Assembly (NCBI GenBank): GCA_030431755.1
Contig: JAUIIK010000011.1
Coordinates: 1-59,738 of the forward strand
Origin: Chloroflexia bacterium
Lineage (GTDB): Bacteria > Chloroflexota > Chloroflexia > Thermomicrobiales > CFX8
Length of the DNA: 59,738 nt
Direction: 5' to 3'
Below the pieces are notes generated by a model that was not told the origin of the DNA, did no database searches, and worked only from the letters and a program-made list of their open reading frames with translations. The translations under genes were made by a program, and so were the position numbers. Positions 1 through 8,653 of this stretch are shown one piece after another. Each line of letters starts with the position of its first letter. Within the stretch, counting starts at the first letter, position 1.

Positions 1-107
1 TGAAACGAAAGGGAGAGGCCGGCAACCGAATCTGACGCCGAACAGAGCCTGCGGGGCTTTGGCGGCGGTCAACACCGGGCCATCATTCATACCTGAACGA
101 GGTCGCC

Positions 108-168
108 GGTTAGGAATTGGAGCGTGGTGGCGAGCCGGACGTTTGCCGGCATGCTCCAGTCCCTAACC
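108..168 (+). promoter_or_regulatory. Long stem-loop in the pnp 5' leader
   Basis: Bases 108-125 pair with 151-168, with one mismatch (115/161) and two G-U pairs. An inner helix of 134-138 with 146-150 closes a 7-base loop. No T-run follows, so it is not an intrinsic terminator. In E. coli a leader stem-loop upstream of pnp is cut by RNase III and then lets PNPase repress its own mRNA, so the same kind of control is a reasonable inference here. Bases 1-107 hold no gene that I can support. They may contain the end of the transcript upstream, where rpsO often sits. Confidence 0.6.
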
Positions 169-263
169 AGCGCACACGCGACAGCTTTGTGGCCCATTTT
201 GAGAGACGTAGAGTGAACGCACCTGGGCGGACGCCGCCCAGCACGAAGAGGTGAAGAGAACCA

Positions 264-2807
264 ATGCAGCAACTGCACGAAAGCCAAGTAGAGAATATGC
301 CCGTCATTCACGAGGAACGGGTCAACGTCGGCGGCCGCGAGATGATCTTTGAAGTTGGCAGGATCGCCGAGCTAGCTGGCGGCGCGGTCACCATCAGGTA
401 TGGCGACACGCTGATCCTGTCGGCCGCGACGGCGTCGAAGCAGCCCCGTGAGGGCATCGACTTCTTCCCGCTGACGGTTGACTACGAGGAGCGCATGTCG
501 GCGGCGGGCAAGATCCCCGGCGGCTTCCTGAAGCGCGAAGGCCGTCCGGGCGAACACGCGGTCCTGTCGGCGCGCTTGACGGATCGCCCGATCCGGCCGC
601 TCTTTCCCAAGGGCTACCGCAACGATGTCCACATCGTGACGACCGTCTTCTCGGCGGACCAGCAGAATGACCCTGACATCTTGTCGATCACTGGCGCATC
701 TGCGGCGCTGACGCTGTCGTCAATCCCGTTCCAAGGCCCGGTTGCCGGCGTCCGGCTCGGCTATGTTGACGGTCAGATCGTCATCAATCCCACCTACGAG
801 CAGCTCGAAGAGTCCGAGATGGACATGGTCGTCGCCGGTACCCGCGACGCAATCATGATGGTTGAAGGCGAAGCGCTCGAGGTCTCGGAGGAGATCTTCG
901 TTGATGCGATTGACCTCGGACACCGCATTATCAAGATGTTGGTCGATGCCCAGGTGCGCCTTGCCGAGGCTGTTGGGGCGGTCAAGGAAGAGGTCGAGAT
1001 CCCGAGCCGTGATCCCGGCGTCGACCGGGCTGTCAACGCCTTCCTTGGCGACCGACTGAGCAACGCGATGCAGCTCCCGGAGAAGACCGAGCGCAACGAC
1101 GCTATCAGCGCGCTGAAGAATGAAACCGTCGCCTTCTTCGTCGACGAGTTCGAGTCGAACCGCATGGCGGAGATCCGCGAGCTACAGAACACCAACTCGC
1201 TTGAGATGGCTGAGGCGATGATCGGTTTCGCTTCCGAGGTCGCCGGCGTCCGCAAGGCTGTTTCAGATGCCTACGACGACGCCCGCAAGGCGACAATGCG
1301 CGGCCTGATCCTCAGCGATGGCTACCGCGCTGACGGCCGTCGTCCGGAGGAGATTCGTCCGATCTGGTCTCAGGTCGGCTATCTCCCGCGCACCCACGGA
1401 TCGGCGATCTTCACCCGTGGCCAGACTCAGGTTGTCAGCACGGCGACGCTGGGTTCGACCCGTGATGATCAGATGGTCGATAACCTGACGCCGGAAACGT
1501 CGAAGCGCTATCTGCACCACTACAACTTCCCGCCGTACAGCGTCGGCGAGGCACGTTTCATGCGCGGCCCTTCCCGGCGCGATATCGGCCACGGCGCGTT
1601 GGCAGAGCGGGCGCTTGAGGCAGTCCTGCCGGACCAAGAGGACTTCCCCTACGTTATGCGAGTCGTCTCCGAGGTCGTCTCGTCGAACGGTTCGACGTCG
1701 ATGGCCAGTGTCTGCGGCAGCACGTTGTCGCTGATGGACGCCGGCGTGCCGATCTCGGCCCCGGTTGCGGGCATCGCCATGGGACTCATCACCGACGGCG
1801 AGGGCGGCTACACCATCCTCTCCGACATCCAGGGCCTCGAAGACTTCCTCGGCGACATGGACTTCAAGGTTGCCGGCACACGCGACGGCATCACAGCCAT
1901 CCAGATGGATATCAAGGTTGCCGGCATCACTACTCAGATCATGCGCGAGGCGCTGGCCCAGGCCCGTGATGGCCGGATGCACATCCTCGACAAGATGATG
2001 GAAGTGCTGCCGACGCCGCGCGATGAGCAATCGCCGTTCGCGCCGTCGATTCGATCGGTCACGATCAACCCGGAATTCATCGGTATGGTCATTGGCCCGG
2101 GCGGCAAGAACATTCGTGCCATCCAGGAAGACACCGAGACCGAGATCGACATCCAGGAAGACGGCACGATCTTCGTGGCCGGCGTCAACTCCGCCGGTGT
2201 GACGGAAGCAATCGAGCGCATCGAGCAGATCGTATGGGAACCGAGCGCTGGCGATGTGCTTTCCGGCGCGGTCAAGACGATTATTCCAGTCGGCGCATTC
2301 GTCGAACTGACACCTGGCCGGGACGGCTTCGTCCATATCTCCGAGCTGAGCACCGAGCGTGTCAACCGCGTCGAGGATGTCGTCAGCGTCGGGGACGTTG
2401 TCGAGGTCAAAGTGACCGAGATCCGTAACGACGGCAAGATCAACCTGACGATGCGCGGACTGTCGAATGACACCGGGCCGGTTGAGCTTCCCGAAGAAGG
2501 CGAGGTCGTCAGCGGACCGGTTCGGAACATCATCCAGATCGGGGCGTTCGTCCAGGTAGCGCCGGGCCGCGACGGTTTCGTGCACATCTCGAACCTCACC
2601 GAGGGTCGGGTGAACCAGGTCTCCGATGTCCTGAGTGTCGGCGATGTCGTCAACGTCCGGATCACCAAGATCCGTGACGACGGCAAGATCGACCTGACCA
2701 TGCGTGGCGTTAGCCAGAACGGCGACGGCGGGGGCCACGAGGGAGGCCATGAGGCCGAAGACGCCTACGCGCCCCGTTCGCGACGGCCTGGCTTCATCGA
2801 GGACTAA
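264..2807 (+). CDS. pnp: Polyribonucleotide nucleotidyltransferase (PNPase) with two S1 domains
   Basis: Phosphorolytic 3'-5' exoribonuclease that degrades RNA to nucleoside diphosphates, normally a trimer of the RNA decay machinery. The 847 residues contain two RNase PH domains (about 20-240 and 340-560, with an alpha-helical segment between them), a KH domain (IGPGGKNI near 609) and two tandem S1 domains, about 663-734 and 746-816. Both S1 copies carry GRDGFVHIS and DGKI-LTMRG. PNPases usually have one S1 and about 700-750 residues, so the second copy and the Gly/His-rich acidic tail are extra. The ATG at 264 follows a purine-rich stretch; an ATG at 297 is an alternative. The gene stands alone, with a leader hairpin in front and a strong terminator behind. 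Confidence 0.97.
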   Translation: MQQLHESQVENMPVIHEERVNVGGREMIFEVGRIAELAGGAVTIRYGDTLILSAATASKQPREGIDFFPLTVDYEERMSAAGKIPGGFLKREGRPGEHAVLSARLTDRPIRPLFPKGYRNDVHIVTTVFSADQQNDPDILSITGASAALTLSSIPFQGPVAGVRLGYVDGQIVINPTYEQLEESEMDMVVAGTRDAIMMVEGEALEVSEEIFVDAIDLGHRIIKMLVDAQVRLAEAVGAVKEEVEIPSRDPGVDRAVNAFLGDRLSNAMQLPEKTERNDAISALKNETVAFFVDEFESNRMAEIRELQNTNSLEMAEAMIGFASEVAGVRKAVSDAYDDARKATMRGLILSDGYRADGRRPEEIRPIWSQVGYLPRTHGSAIFTRGQTQVVSTATLGSTRDDQMVDNLTPETSKRYLHHYNFPPYSVGEARFMRGPSRRDIGHGALAERALEAVLPDQEDFPYVMRVVSEVVSSNGSTSMASVCGSTLSLMDAGVPISAPVAGIAMGLITDGEGGYTILSDIQGLEDFLGDMDFKVAGTRDGITAIQMDIKVAGITTQIMREALAQARDGRMHILDKMMEVLPTPRDEQSPFAPSIRSVTINPEFIGMVIGPGGKNIRAIQEDTETEIDIQEDGTIFVAGVNSAGVTEAIERIEQIVWEPSAGDVLSGAVKTIIPVGAFVELTPGRDGFVHISELSTERVNRVEDVVSVGDVVEVKVTEIRNDGKINLTMRGLSNDTGPVELPEEGEVVSGPVRNIIQIGAFVQVAPGRDGFVHISNLTEGRVNQVSDVLSVGDVVNVRITKIRDDGKIDLTMRGVSQNGDGGGHEGGHEAEDAYAPRSRRPGFIED

Positions 2808-2829
2808 TCTCGACTGAGAGTTAGAACGA

Positions 2830-2866
2830 CAGAGGCGCGCCGGACACCCGGCGCGCCTCTGTTTTT
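2830..2866 (+). terminator. Intrinsic terminator of pnp
   Basis: A perfect 14-bp GC-rich stem (2830-2843 with 2848-2861) with a 4-base loop is followed by five T (2862-2866), 22 bases after the pnp stop codon. Confidence 0.93.
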
Positions 2867-2885
2867 CCTGCGGATGGATCTTGGA

Positions 2886-3221
2886 TCATGCTGTGAGCGC
2901 CGTGTAGCCAGCTTCGGTCATGCAGAGTTCGAGCTGCTCGCCAGCGGGTAGAAATCCAGGCCCGCGAGTGGTCCAGCGACCTTCATCCGTCATTGTGAGT
3001 AGATCTAGAATCAGCAACTGCTTGAGCCGGGCGCAGTCTTTCTCTCGAACGTCCCTGGGCTCGGGATGCGGCTCCGAGTAGCAGAGTTCAACCAACCCAA
3101 GCCGACGGAGCCCCTCGACAGCCTCGGCAATCTCGAAGCGTGTATCGCTGCCGGCTTCCTCACACAGCCACAGAACATCTCGCTGCATTGGCGTAAGGCG
3201 GAGCCGCGGCCGTCGCGTCAT
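2886..3221 (-). CDS. Small protein of unknown function, possibly winged-helix
   Basis: 111 residues, not assigned to a family. The helical N-terminal half (LTPMQRDVLWLCEEAG, then a segment predicted as two helices) and a later TDEGRW-TRGPG stretch resemble the helix-helix-wing order of winged-helix proteins, but no residue pattern proves this. The start codon overlaps the stop of the hydrolase gene by four bases (ATGA), so it is translationally coupled and belongs to the same transcript. It might regulate or accompany the hydrolase; that is inference from position only. Confidence 0.6.
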   Translation of the reverse strand: MTRRPRLRLTPMQRDVLWLCEEAGSDTRFEIAEAVEGLRRLGLVELCYSEPHPEPRDVREKDCARLKQLLILDLLTMTDEGRWTTRGPGFLPAGEQLELCMTEAGYTALTA

Positions 3222-4006
3222 CGGTCGGTGACTGAGTTGAGGAAGGTCCGGACATGTGGAACGACCAGATCACTGCGAAGAAACACGTCGAGATGATCCA
3301 ACCCGGCCAATGCGGTGAACTGCCCTGGTGATCCAAGCTCGGCGACTGACTTGTAACGTTCCAGGGCCGGCTCTTCGCCTCCGGCAATCTGTAGCAGCGG
3401 CACGTGTGCCGCCGCAACCTGCGCCGATACGTCCGGGAGATGGCCAAACGCGGTGGCCTGAGCGGCCATGGATCTTGCGCACTCCCGCAACCATTCACGA
3501 CGGCACCACGCAGGATATTGTCCGAACATCTCCGTCGCTTCCGCGAACCACCAAGGCATGCCGCATGCTTGGAACATATTGGCCCACCGTTGATAGAACT
3601 TCAGGCTCTCGGGCCCGGTTCCATAGGGATGGGCACTCAGCAGCACGAGGCGCCGCACGCGCTCAGCGTGGCGGGCCGCAATATCGAGCGCGACTTCACC
3701 GCCGAGCGAATAGCCGACGAAATCGGCTTGCTGAATGCCCTCAGCGTCCATGACTGACAACACATCGGCTGCAGCGAGTTCCGGCTCGAAGCCGGCGGCA
3801 TCGTCCAGCTTCGAGCTCTTGCCATGACCGCGCGCATCGATCAGGATCAATTGCCGATCGGACCCCATCGCACTGACATACCCGGCGTGGCGCCACCAGC
3901 GGCGATTGCATGTGAAACCATGGAGCATGATCGTTGCCGACCCTGCTCCATGGATTTCGTATGCGACACTTGCGCCATCCAGGTCATTGGATGTGAATCT
4001 CGTCAC
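3218..4006 (-). CDS. Alpha/beta-fold hydrolase
   Basis: 262-residue cytoplasmic hydrolase of the alpha/beta superfamily. Visible signatures are the oxyanion-hole loop HGFTCN near the N-terminus, the nucleophile elbow GYSLGG with the catalytic Ser near residue 97, and a C-terminal GLDHLD that would supply the catalytic His. Length and order fit the family. The substrate cannot be told from the sequence: esterases, lactonases and C-C hydrolases share this pattern. It is followed with a four-base overlap by a small protein of unknown function, and starts 12 bases after the end of rocA on the same strand, so a rocA-hydrolase-small protein operon is likely. Confidence 0.85.
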   Translation of the reverse strand: MTRFTSNDLDGASVAYEIHGAGSATIMLHGFTCNRRWWRHAGYVSAMGSDRQLILIDARGHGKSSKLDDAAGFEPELAAADVLSVMDAEGIQQADFVGYSLGGEVALDIAARHAERVRRLVLLSAHPYGTGPESLKFYQRWANMFQACGMPWWFAEATEMFGQYPAWCRREWLRECARSMAAQATAFGHLPDVSAQVAAAHVPLLQIAGGEEPALERYKSVAELGSPGQFTALAGLDHLDVFLRSDLVVPHVRTFLNSVTDR

Positions 4007-4018
4007 TGAGGACGCGTT

Positions 4019-5581
4019 CTATAGCTTCTCGCCGACAGCCTTCGTCTCCATGAAGTTCTGGAGATAGTCGGGGCCGCCGCTCTTCGTGTTCGTGCCGCTT
4101 AGCTTCAGGCCACCGAAGGGGTGGATGCCCATCATCGCGCCGGTGCACTTGCGGTTGAAGTAGAGATTGCCGACCTCGAAGTCGTAGCGGGCGCGTTCCA
4201 GGATCTCGCGGTTGTTCGAGTAGACCGAGCCGGTCAAGCCATATTCGGATGCGTTGACGATCTCCAGCGCCGTGTCGAAGTCGGGAGCTTTGACCATTGC
4301 GAGCACTGGCCCGAAGATCTCCTCTGTCGCAACGCGGGCGTCAGCCTCAACTGCGAAGATCGTCGGCGGGACGTAGTAACCGTTGTGGTTGATGTCTGCG
4401 GCCTGGTAGAGCAGCTGGCCTTCGGACTTGCCGATCTCGATGTACTCGCGAATCGAGTTGTACTGCTTCTCGTCGACGACCGCGCCAACGGTCGTGTCGC
4501 CGTTGCGAGCTGGGCCGTATGTGACGATCTCCTCGGTCAGGTTGACGACGCCTTCGACGACCTCGTCGTAGACATCCGCGTGGATGATCGCGCGCGAGCA
4601 GGCCGAGCATTTCTGACCCTGGAAGCCGAAGGCTGAGATGACGATGCCTTCGATGGCGTCGGGCACGTTGGCGTCTTTGTCGACGATGATGGCGTCCTTG
4701 CCGCCCATCTCGGCGGTTACGCGCTTGAGCCACTTCTGGCCGGGCTGCACCTTGGCGGCCCGCTCGTAGATGCGGATGCCGACGGCCTTGGAGCCGGTGA
4801 AGGCGACGAAGCGGGTGAGCGGATGGTCGACCAGGGCATCGCCGATCTCTTCGCCGCCGCCGGGCAGGAAGTTGACGACGCCGGGTGGGACACCGGCCTC
4901 TTCCATGAGCTCGATGAGCTTGTAGCCAATAACTGGGGTGTTGCTGGCTGGCTTGACGACGACGGTGTTGCCGGCAATGACCGGGGCCAGGGTCATGTTG
5001 GTGAAGATGGCGCAGGGAAAGTTCCACGGCGGGATGATCGCCCCGACACCCAGCGGCAGGTAGTGGAAGGTGTTGGCCTCGTCCGGCAACGCGGCAAGCT
5101 CCTCGACCGGTTGGTCGAGCTTCAGCGCCTGGCGGCCGTTCCACTCCATCATGTCGATGGCTTCTGCGATCTCGCCGTCGGCTTCGTCCCAGGCCTTGTC
5201 GAGCTCGAAGACCATCCAGGAGGCGAGCTCCAGACGGTTCCTACGCAGCAGCGCCGCCATCTTGAAGGCGATGCTGGCGCGACCCTCGGCCGACATCCTG
5301 CGCCAGGATTTGAAGGCCTCTGCGGCTGTCTCGATCGCTCGGTTGACAAGCTCGAAGTTGCCTTTTGAGACTTCACCAACGACCTGGTTGAGATCACCTG
5401 GATTGCGGGAGACAATCACGCTGTCAGTCGTGATCCGTTCACCACCGATGACGATCGGATACTGCTGGCCGAGGTGCGTCTCGGTCTCCTCCAATTGGGC
5501 CAGCATCGCATAGCGATTCTCCTCTACGGTGAAGTCCAGCCCTGGTTCGTTCTGAAATGGTCCACGCATAGTGCTTGTCAT
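4019..5581 (-). CDS. rocA: L-glutamate gamma-semialdehyde (P5C) dehydrogenase
   Basis: NAD-dependent oxidation of glutamate semialdehyde to glutamate, the second step of proline breakdown and also reached from arginine/ornithine. The 520 residues match the RocA/PruA type of aldehyde dehydrogenase along the whole length: Rossmann segment with [10 protein letters not shown], catalytic general-base Glu in AEMGGKD, catalytic Cys in GQKCSACSR, and C-terminal IFGPVL and NRKCTGA motifs. The usual partner, proline dehydrogenase, is not adjacent, so it is encoded elsewhere or the substrate comes from ornithine. An ornithine cyclodeaminase-family gene lies 25 kb away in this window, but no link can be shown. 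Confidence 0.92.
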   Translation of the reverse strand: MTSTMRGPFQNEPGLDFTVEENRYAMLAQLEETETHLGQQYPIVIGGERITTDSVIVSRNPGDLNQVVGEVSKGNFELVNRAIETAAEAFKSWRRMSAEGRASIAFKMAALLRRNRLELASWMVFELDKAWDEADGEIAEAIDMMEWNGRQALKLDQPVEELAALPDEANTFHYLPLGVGAIIPPWNFPCAIFTNMTLAPVIAGNTVVVKPASNTPVIGYKLIELMEEAGVPPGVVNFLPGGGEEIGDALVDHPLTRFVAFTGSKAVGIRIYERAAKVQPGQKWLKRVTAEMGGKDAIIVDKDANVPDAIEGIVISAFGFQGQKCSACSRAIIHADVYDEVVEGVVNLTEEIVTYGPARNGDTTVGAVVDEKQYNSIREYIEIGKSEGQLLYQAADINHNGYYVPPTIFAVEADARVATEEIFGPVLAMVKAPDFDTALEIVNASEYGLTGSVYSNNREILERARYDFEVGNLYFNRKCTGAMMGIHPFGGLKLSGTNTKSGGPDYLQNFMETKAVGEKL

Positions 5582-5686
5582 TGCCTTTCACGGTCGCGCG
5601 ATGCCGGTGAGCGCAATTGCCCCACCGCCGCGCTCGATCATGCCCAGAGTCTAGCCTGTCGGCCGGTCCGATTTCTCGTACCGGCG

Positions 5687-5726
5687 TTCGAACCGTCCCG
5701 CAGGTCGCGCTACGATGTGACATCGT
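5687..5726 (+). promoter_or_regulatory. Candidate promoter with a 15-bp palindrome, capA/rocA intergenic region
   Basis: TTCGAA (5687-5692) and TACGAT (5711-5716) are 18 bases apart and could form a weak sigma-70 promoter for the CapA-like gene. Bases 5712-5726 form a perfect palindrome, ACGATGT-G-ACATCGT, that overlaps the -10 element. This looks like an operator for a dimeric repressor. The regulator is unknown. Confidence 0.4.
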
Positions 5727-5760
5727 GACCGCTCGCGCCTATCAACCTGGAGGATATCGA

Positions 5761-7071
5761 ATGGCTGACCGCATGACGGTGACTGCAACCGGCGACGCGC
5801 TGATAAGCGTGCGCTTGCCCGACTATCCGGACGAGGGCTTTGCCGGCCTCGTTGAGCTGATCAAGTCCTGTGATGTCGCGTTCACCAATATGGAGATGGT
5901 GCTGAGCAACTTCGAGGGCAGCCCCGTCGTCGAGAGCGGCGGCGGCAATCTCTCGGCGCACCCGGATGTGGCGCGGGATCTGATGCGGATTGGGTTCAAT
6001 CTGACGGCTTTCGCGAACAACCACACGCTGAACTACGGCGAATACGGCTGTCTCGTGACGCTCGACGCGCTGGCTGAGATGGGCTTCACCTGTGCCGGCG
6101 CGGGGCGCAATCTGTCCGAGGCCCGCGCGCCGGTCTACCTGCAGACCGACAAGGGACTGGTTGGGCTCGTCGCCTGCGCGTCGTCGTTCGCGCCGGGCCA
6201 GCGCGCGGGGCAGCAGATAGGCGCGATGCCGGGGCGGCCGGGGCTCAACCCGCAGCGCTTCGACATGCTCTACGTCGTCGATCAGGCCCACTATGACGCC
6301 ATCAAGAGCGTCGCCGTGCAAACAGGCGCGGAGGCACAGCGTGAGTTCGGAATCTGGCTTGGGTTCCGCCATCCACCGAAGCGTGACGGCGAGCTCCAGT
6401 TCGCCGAGCGCTCGTTTGTCGTGGGCGACGAGTTTGGCATACGCACAGAGGCGCACGAGAAGGACCTGGCGGGGAACTCCGCGGCGGTTGCGGATGCCGC
6501 CTGGCGTTCGGATCTGACGCTGGCGAGCATCCATGCCCACGAGCAGGGTGGCGAGCGTTGGATTCCGGCCGACTTCCTGACCGAGTTCGCTCATGCCACT
6601 GTTGATGCCGGCGCGGATATGGTGATCGGGCATGGACCGCATCTCCTGCGCGGCATCGAGATCTACAAGGGCAAGCCGATCTTCTACTCGCTCGGCAACT
6701 TCATCTTCCAGCCAGAGCTGATTAAGTGGTTCCCGCCGGACGACATGGAGGCGCTCGGCGTCGCGCCCGACGCCACGACATCTGAGATGTACGAGCAGAT
6801 GACCCAGGGCGGCGAGCGCGGCTTCATCGCCGACCGCCGCTATTGGGAGTCGGTGTTGCCACTCTGCACATATGAGGACGGCGAGCTGGTCGAATTGACG
6901 CTGCATCCTCTTACACTCGGTTATGGCACTGAGCTGCCAATCCGTGGCATCCCCCGGCTGGCACGCGGCGAGCTGGCGCTGGAGATCCTCAACTGGACCG
7001 CCGAGCTCTCCGAGTCTATGGGTACGACGATTGAGATCGAGAATGGCGTTGGCAGGGTCCAGCTCGGATAG
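5761..7071 (+). CDS. CapA-family (poly-gamma-glutamate synthesis-type) metallophosphoesterase-fold protein
   Basis: 436 residues from the ATG at 5761, chosen because GGAGG lies just upstream (5749-5753). The frame is open further upstream, but that part does not look like protein. CapA/PgsA-family hallmarks are TGDALI at the N-terminus, NMEMVLS, the ANNHTLNYGEYG metal-ligand region, HAHEQGGERWIP, IGHGPH and the closing KPIFYSLGNFIF. Family members have a calcineurin-like fold, and some act in capsule or poly-gamma-glutamate synthesis. No signal peptide or membrane segment is visible here, so a soluble enzyme is more likely than a capsule anchor. The substrate is unknown. Confidence 0.85.
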   Translation: MADRMTVTATGDALISVRLPDYPDEGFAGLVELIKSCDVAFTNMEMVLSNFEGSPVVESGGGNLSAHPDVARDLMRIGFNLTAFANNHTLNYGEYGCLVTLDALAEMGFTCAGAGRNLSEARAPVYLQTDKGLVGLVACASSFAPGQRAGQQIGAMPGRPGLNPQRFDMLYVVDQAHYDAIKSVAVQTGAEAQREFGIWLGFRHPPKRDGELQFAERSFVVGDEFGIRTEAHEKDLAGNSAAVADAAWRSDLTLASIHAHEQGGERWIPADFLTEFAHATVDAGADMVIGHGPHLLRGIEIYKGKPIFYSLGNFIFQPELIKWFPPDDMEALGVAPDATTSEMYEQMTQGGERGFIADRRYWESVLPLCTYEDGELVELTLHPLTLGYGTELPIRGIPRLARGELALEILNWTAELSESMGTTIEIENGVGRVQLG

Positions 7072-7159
7072 TCAGGACTCGGTTGCGGACATGCGGCTGA
7101 CCGAAACGCGACCAACTGCTGCGCGGCGCACTGGCGGGTGAGCGAGGGCCTGGTTGGAC

Positions 7160-7846
7160 CTACCGTCGCGGCTCATCGGCGAACGTGTGCCAGGTCGCGA
7201 TGTCAATGTGGAGCACGATCCTATCGGTCGTCTGATGATCGATTGCCACGAGCGGCACTTTCCGGTGTCGTCTGCGCCAGAATGGCCCGTGCTGGACATT
7301 GATCCAGCGCGGACGACCACGATCATCGATGTGGCCCTGAAACGTCCCAAGCTTACGGCCTCCGGAGCCAACGACTTTCGCGCCGATCTCCGGGAGATCC
7401 GGTCCGGTAAGGAGGTGGGCGACCGGATCGCGCGGGATCTCGATCTCGCCGGAGCTGGTCGTCATCAGCGCCTTGAACTCTTCGCGCTCAAGATGCCCTT
7501 CAAGCTCGCCATCTGCGCTGACGACCGGGAGCAGCCCGAGCGTTGTCACGCTCGTCGCGCCAAACTCCGCCAGCGCTTCTGAAACGCTTACGCCGGGCAG
7601 CACCGTCGGCACATCCGTCTCGGCGTATCTGACCACGGGTTGGGACAGCTCTGCTGGTGTGAGATTGCGGATCGCCTGCCAGTTGACGACGCCGAGGTAG
7701 CGTCGATCCCGCACCACGACCAGCGAGCGGACGTGGTTGGCTTCCATGCGGCGCACGGCTACACGGGTCTGATCATCCCACTCCAGTGTTCGGTCTGGAG
7801 GCCGCACGTAAGCATCGATAGGCGTCGTCTTCGGGTCGCTCAACAC
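7160..7846 (-). CDS. CBS-domain protein with PRC-barrel-like C-terminus
   Basis: Two CBS motifs form the N-terminal two thirds: one contains VRRMEANHVRSLVVV then YLGVVNW, the second VSEALAEFGATSVTTLGLLPVV. CBS pairs usually bind adenine nucleotides. The C-terminal segment (IGAKVVGSGGRKLGTFQG, then RPRWINVQHG) resembles a PRC barrel. The frame stays open to 8050, but residues upstream of the GTG at 7846 are basic and low-complexity, and that stretch carries the promoter of the divergent gene, so I place the start at 7846 (228 residues). The exact start is uncertain. Function: probably an energy- or ligand-sensing cytosolic protein. Confidence 0.72.
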   Translation of the reverse strand: MLSDPKTTPIDAYVRPPDRTLEWDDQTRVAVRRMEANHVRSLVVVRDRRYLGVVNWQAIRNLTPAELSQPVVRYAETDVPTVLPGVSVSEALAEFGATSVTTLGLLPVVSADGELEGHLEREEFKALMTTSSGEIEIPRDPVAHLLTGPDLPEIGAKVVGSGGRKLGTFQGHIDDRGRPRWINVQHGPFWRRRHRKVPLVAIDHQTTDRIVLHIDIATWHTFADEPRR

Positions 7847-7997
7847 ATCCCCCGCTGGCTTGTTGTTCGGACTGCTTGATGCTGAATGGTACTTGACGAT
7901 GGCCCGGAGGTCATGCGCCAGCCGGGTGCGACGTCGCGTCGTGCGTCTCTGTGCGGATCCTATCGTTGAATGTGCCTCTCTAGCTGGCCGCGCTGAT

Positions 7998-8025
7998 TTG
8001 GCGTTGTGGTGGATCAACCTACAAT
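7998..8025 (+). promoter_or_regulatory. Sigma-70-type promoter of the 8052 gene
   Basis: TTGGCG (7998-8003) and TACAAT (8020-8025) are separated by 16 bases. They lie 27 bases ahead of the start codon at 8052. Confidence 0.5.
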
Positions 8026-8051
8026 CCAGGATGTGACGGAAAGGCGGCAAT

Positions 8052-8357
8052 ATGACGACTGATAGCCGGCGCGAGTCCGAGCTTCACAGGTTGGCGGAGC
8101 AGCAGGGGCTCTTGTTGCGATGCATCGAGCAAGCTCCTGGCGAGGATGCGTCAGACGCAAGGTTCCAGCTCGTCGACCCCGGCGACAACTCCTCCGTGAC
8201 CGGGAGCGGGCCCGCCGAGTTTGATCTGACGCTCGATGACGTCGAGCGCTTTCTGAAAGCTGACCATTCGACACCCCAGGGCAGTGTCGAGGATTCGGTG
8301 CATAGGGTAAGGCGCGCGTCAGCCGAGTCTGACCCTGAAAGCAGCGAACACAGATAG
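8052..8357 (+). CDS. Small acidic protein of unknown function
   Basis: 101 residues, no family recognised. An AAAGGCGG ribosome-binding site sits just upstream of the ATG, a promoter lies at 7998-8025 and a hairpin terminator begins at the stop codon, so the unit has complete expression signals. The middle (RFQLVDPGDNSSVTG then FDLTLDDVERFL) reads like a small alpha/beta fold; the C-terminal third is polar and probably disordered. No signal peptide or membrane segment. Confidence 0.62.
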   Translation: MTTDSRRESELHRLAEQQGLLLRCIEQAPGEDASDARFQLVDPGDNSSVTGSGPAEFDLTLDDVERFLKADHSTPQGSVEDSVHRVRRASAESDPESSEHR

Positions 8358-8382
8358 AGCCCGTCAAAGTAGCGACGGGCTC
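8357..8382. terminator. Hairpin terminator between the 8052 gene and the tRNA genes
   Basis: A perfect 9-bp stem (8357-8365 with 8374-8382) with an 8-base loop. It directly follows the tRNA-Gly gene on the minus strand and the 8052 gene on the plus strand, so it can serve both transcripts. T-runs are poor on both sides. Confidence 0.65.
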
Positions 8383-8389
8383 GTTGGAG

Positions 8390-8462
8390 AGCGGGGGACG
8401 GGACTCGAACCCGCGACAGCCTGCTTGGAAGGCAGGTACTCTACCAGCTGAGTTACCCCCGC
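8390..8462 (-). tRNA. tRNA-Gly (anticodon TCC)
   Basis: Cloverleaf on the minus strand: acceptor GCGGGGG with CCCCCGC, D arm CTC-AGCTGGTA-GAG, anticodon arm CCTGC-CTTCCAA-GCAGG, and T arm around TTCGAGT. The CCA end is not encoded. It is transcribed after tRNA-Pro. Confidence 0.95.
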
Positions 8463-8500
8463 GTATTGGATTGTCACGACCACCGGCGAACCGGTATCGG

Positions 8501-8574
8501 TCGGGGTGAGAGGATTCGAACCTCCGACCTCAGCGTCCCAAACGCCGCGCGCTGCCAGGCTGCGCCACACCCCG
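8501..8574 (-). tRNA. tRNA-Pro (anticodon TGG)
   Basis: Cloverleaf on the minus strand: acceptor CGGGGTG with CACCCCG, anticodon loop TTTGGGA, T arm GGAGG-TTCGAAT-CCTCT. The body closely resembles bacterial tRNA-Pro. CCA is not encoded. It is the first gene of a two-tRNA unit with its own promoter. Confidence 0.95.
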
Positions 8575-8588
8575 AATCTGGGCGCTCA

Positions 8589-8618
8589 AGTATATGGCGC
8601 GAGCGGAGAGCATGTCAA
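8589..8618 (-). promoter_or_regulatory. Strong sigma-70 promoter of the tRNA-Pro/tRNA-Gly unit
   Basis: On the minus strand TTGACA (8618-8613) and TATACT (8594-8589) are separated by 18 bases. The expected transcription start is within about ten bases of the tRNA-Pro 5' end. Confidence 0.85.
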
Positions 8619-8653
8619 AGCACCCTTTCGCACGCGATTGTTTCAGCGCCGGG

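Noticed and set aside
1263-2750. 495-codon minus-strand open frame opposite pnp
   Set aside because: Mirror of high-GC codon bias in pnp; no family resemblance, Asp/Arg/His-rich composition.
5710-6906. 398-codon minus-strand frame opposite the CapA-like gene
   Set aside because: Antisense shadow of a well-supported gene.
8390-8574. tRNA pair as a mobile-element attachment site
   Set aside because: No integrase or direct repeat of a tRNA 3' end was found nearby.
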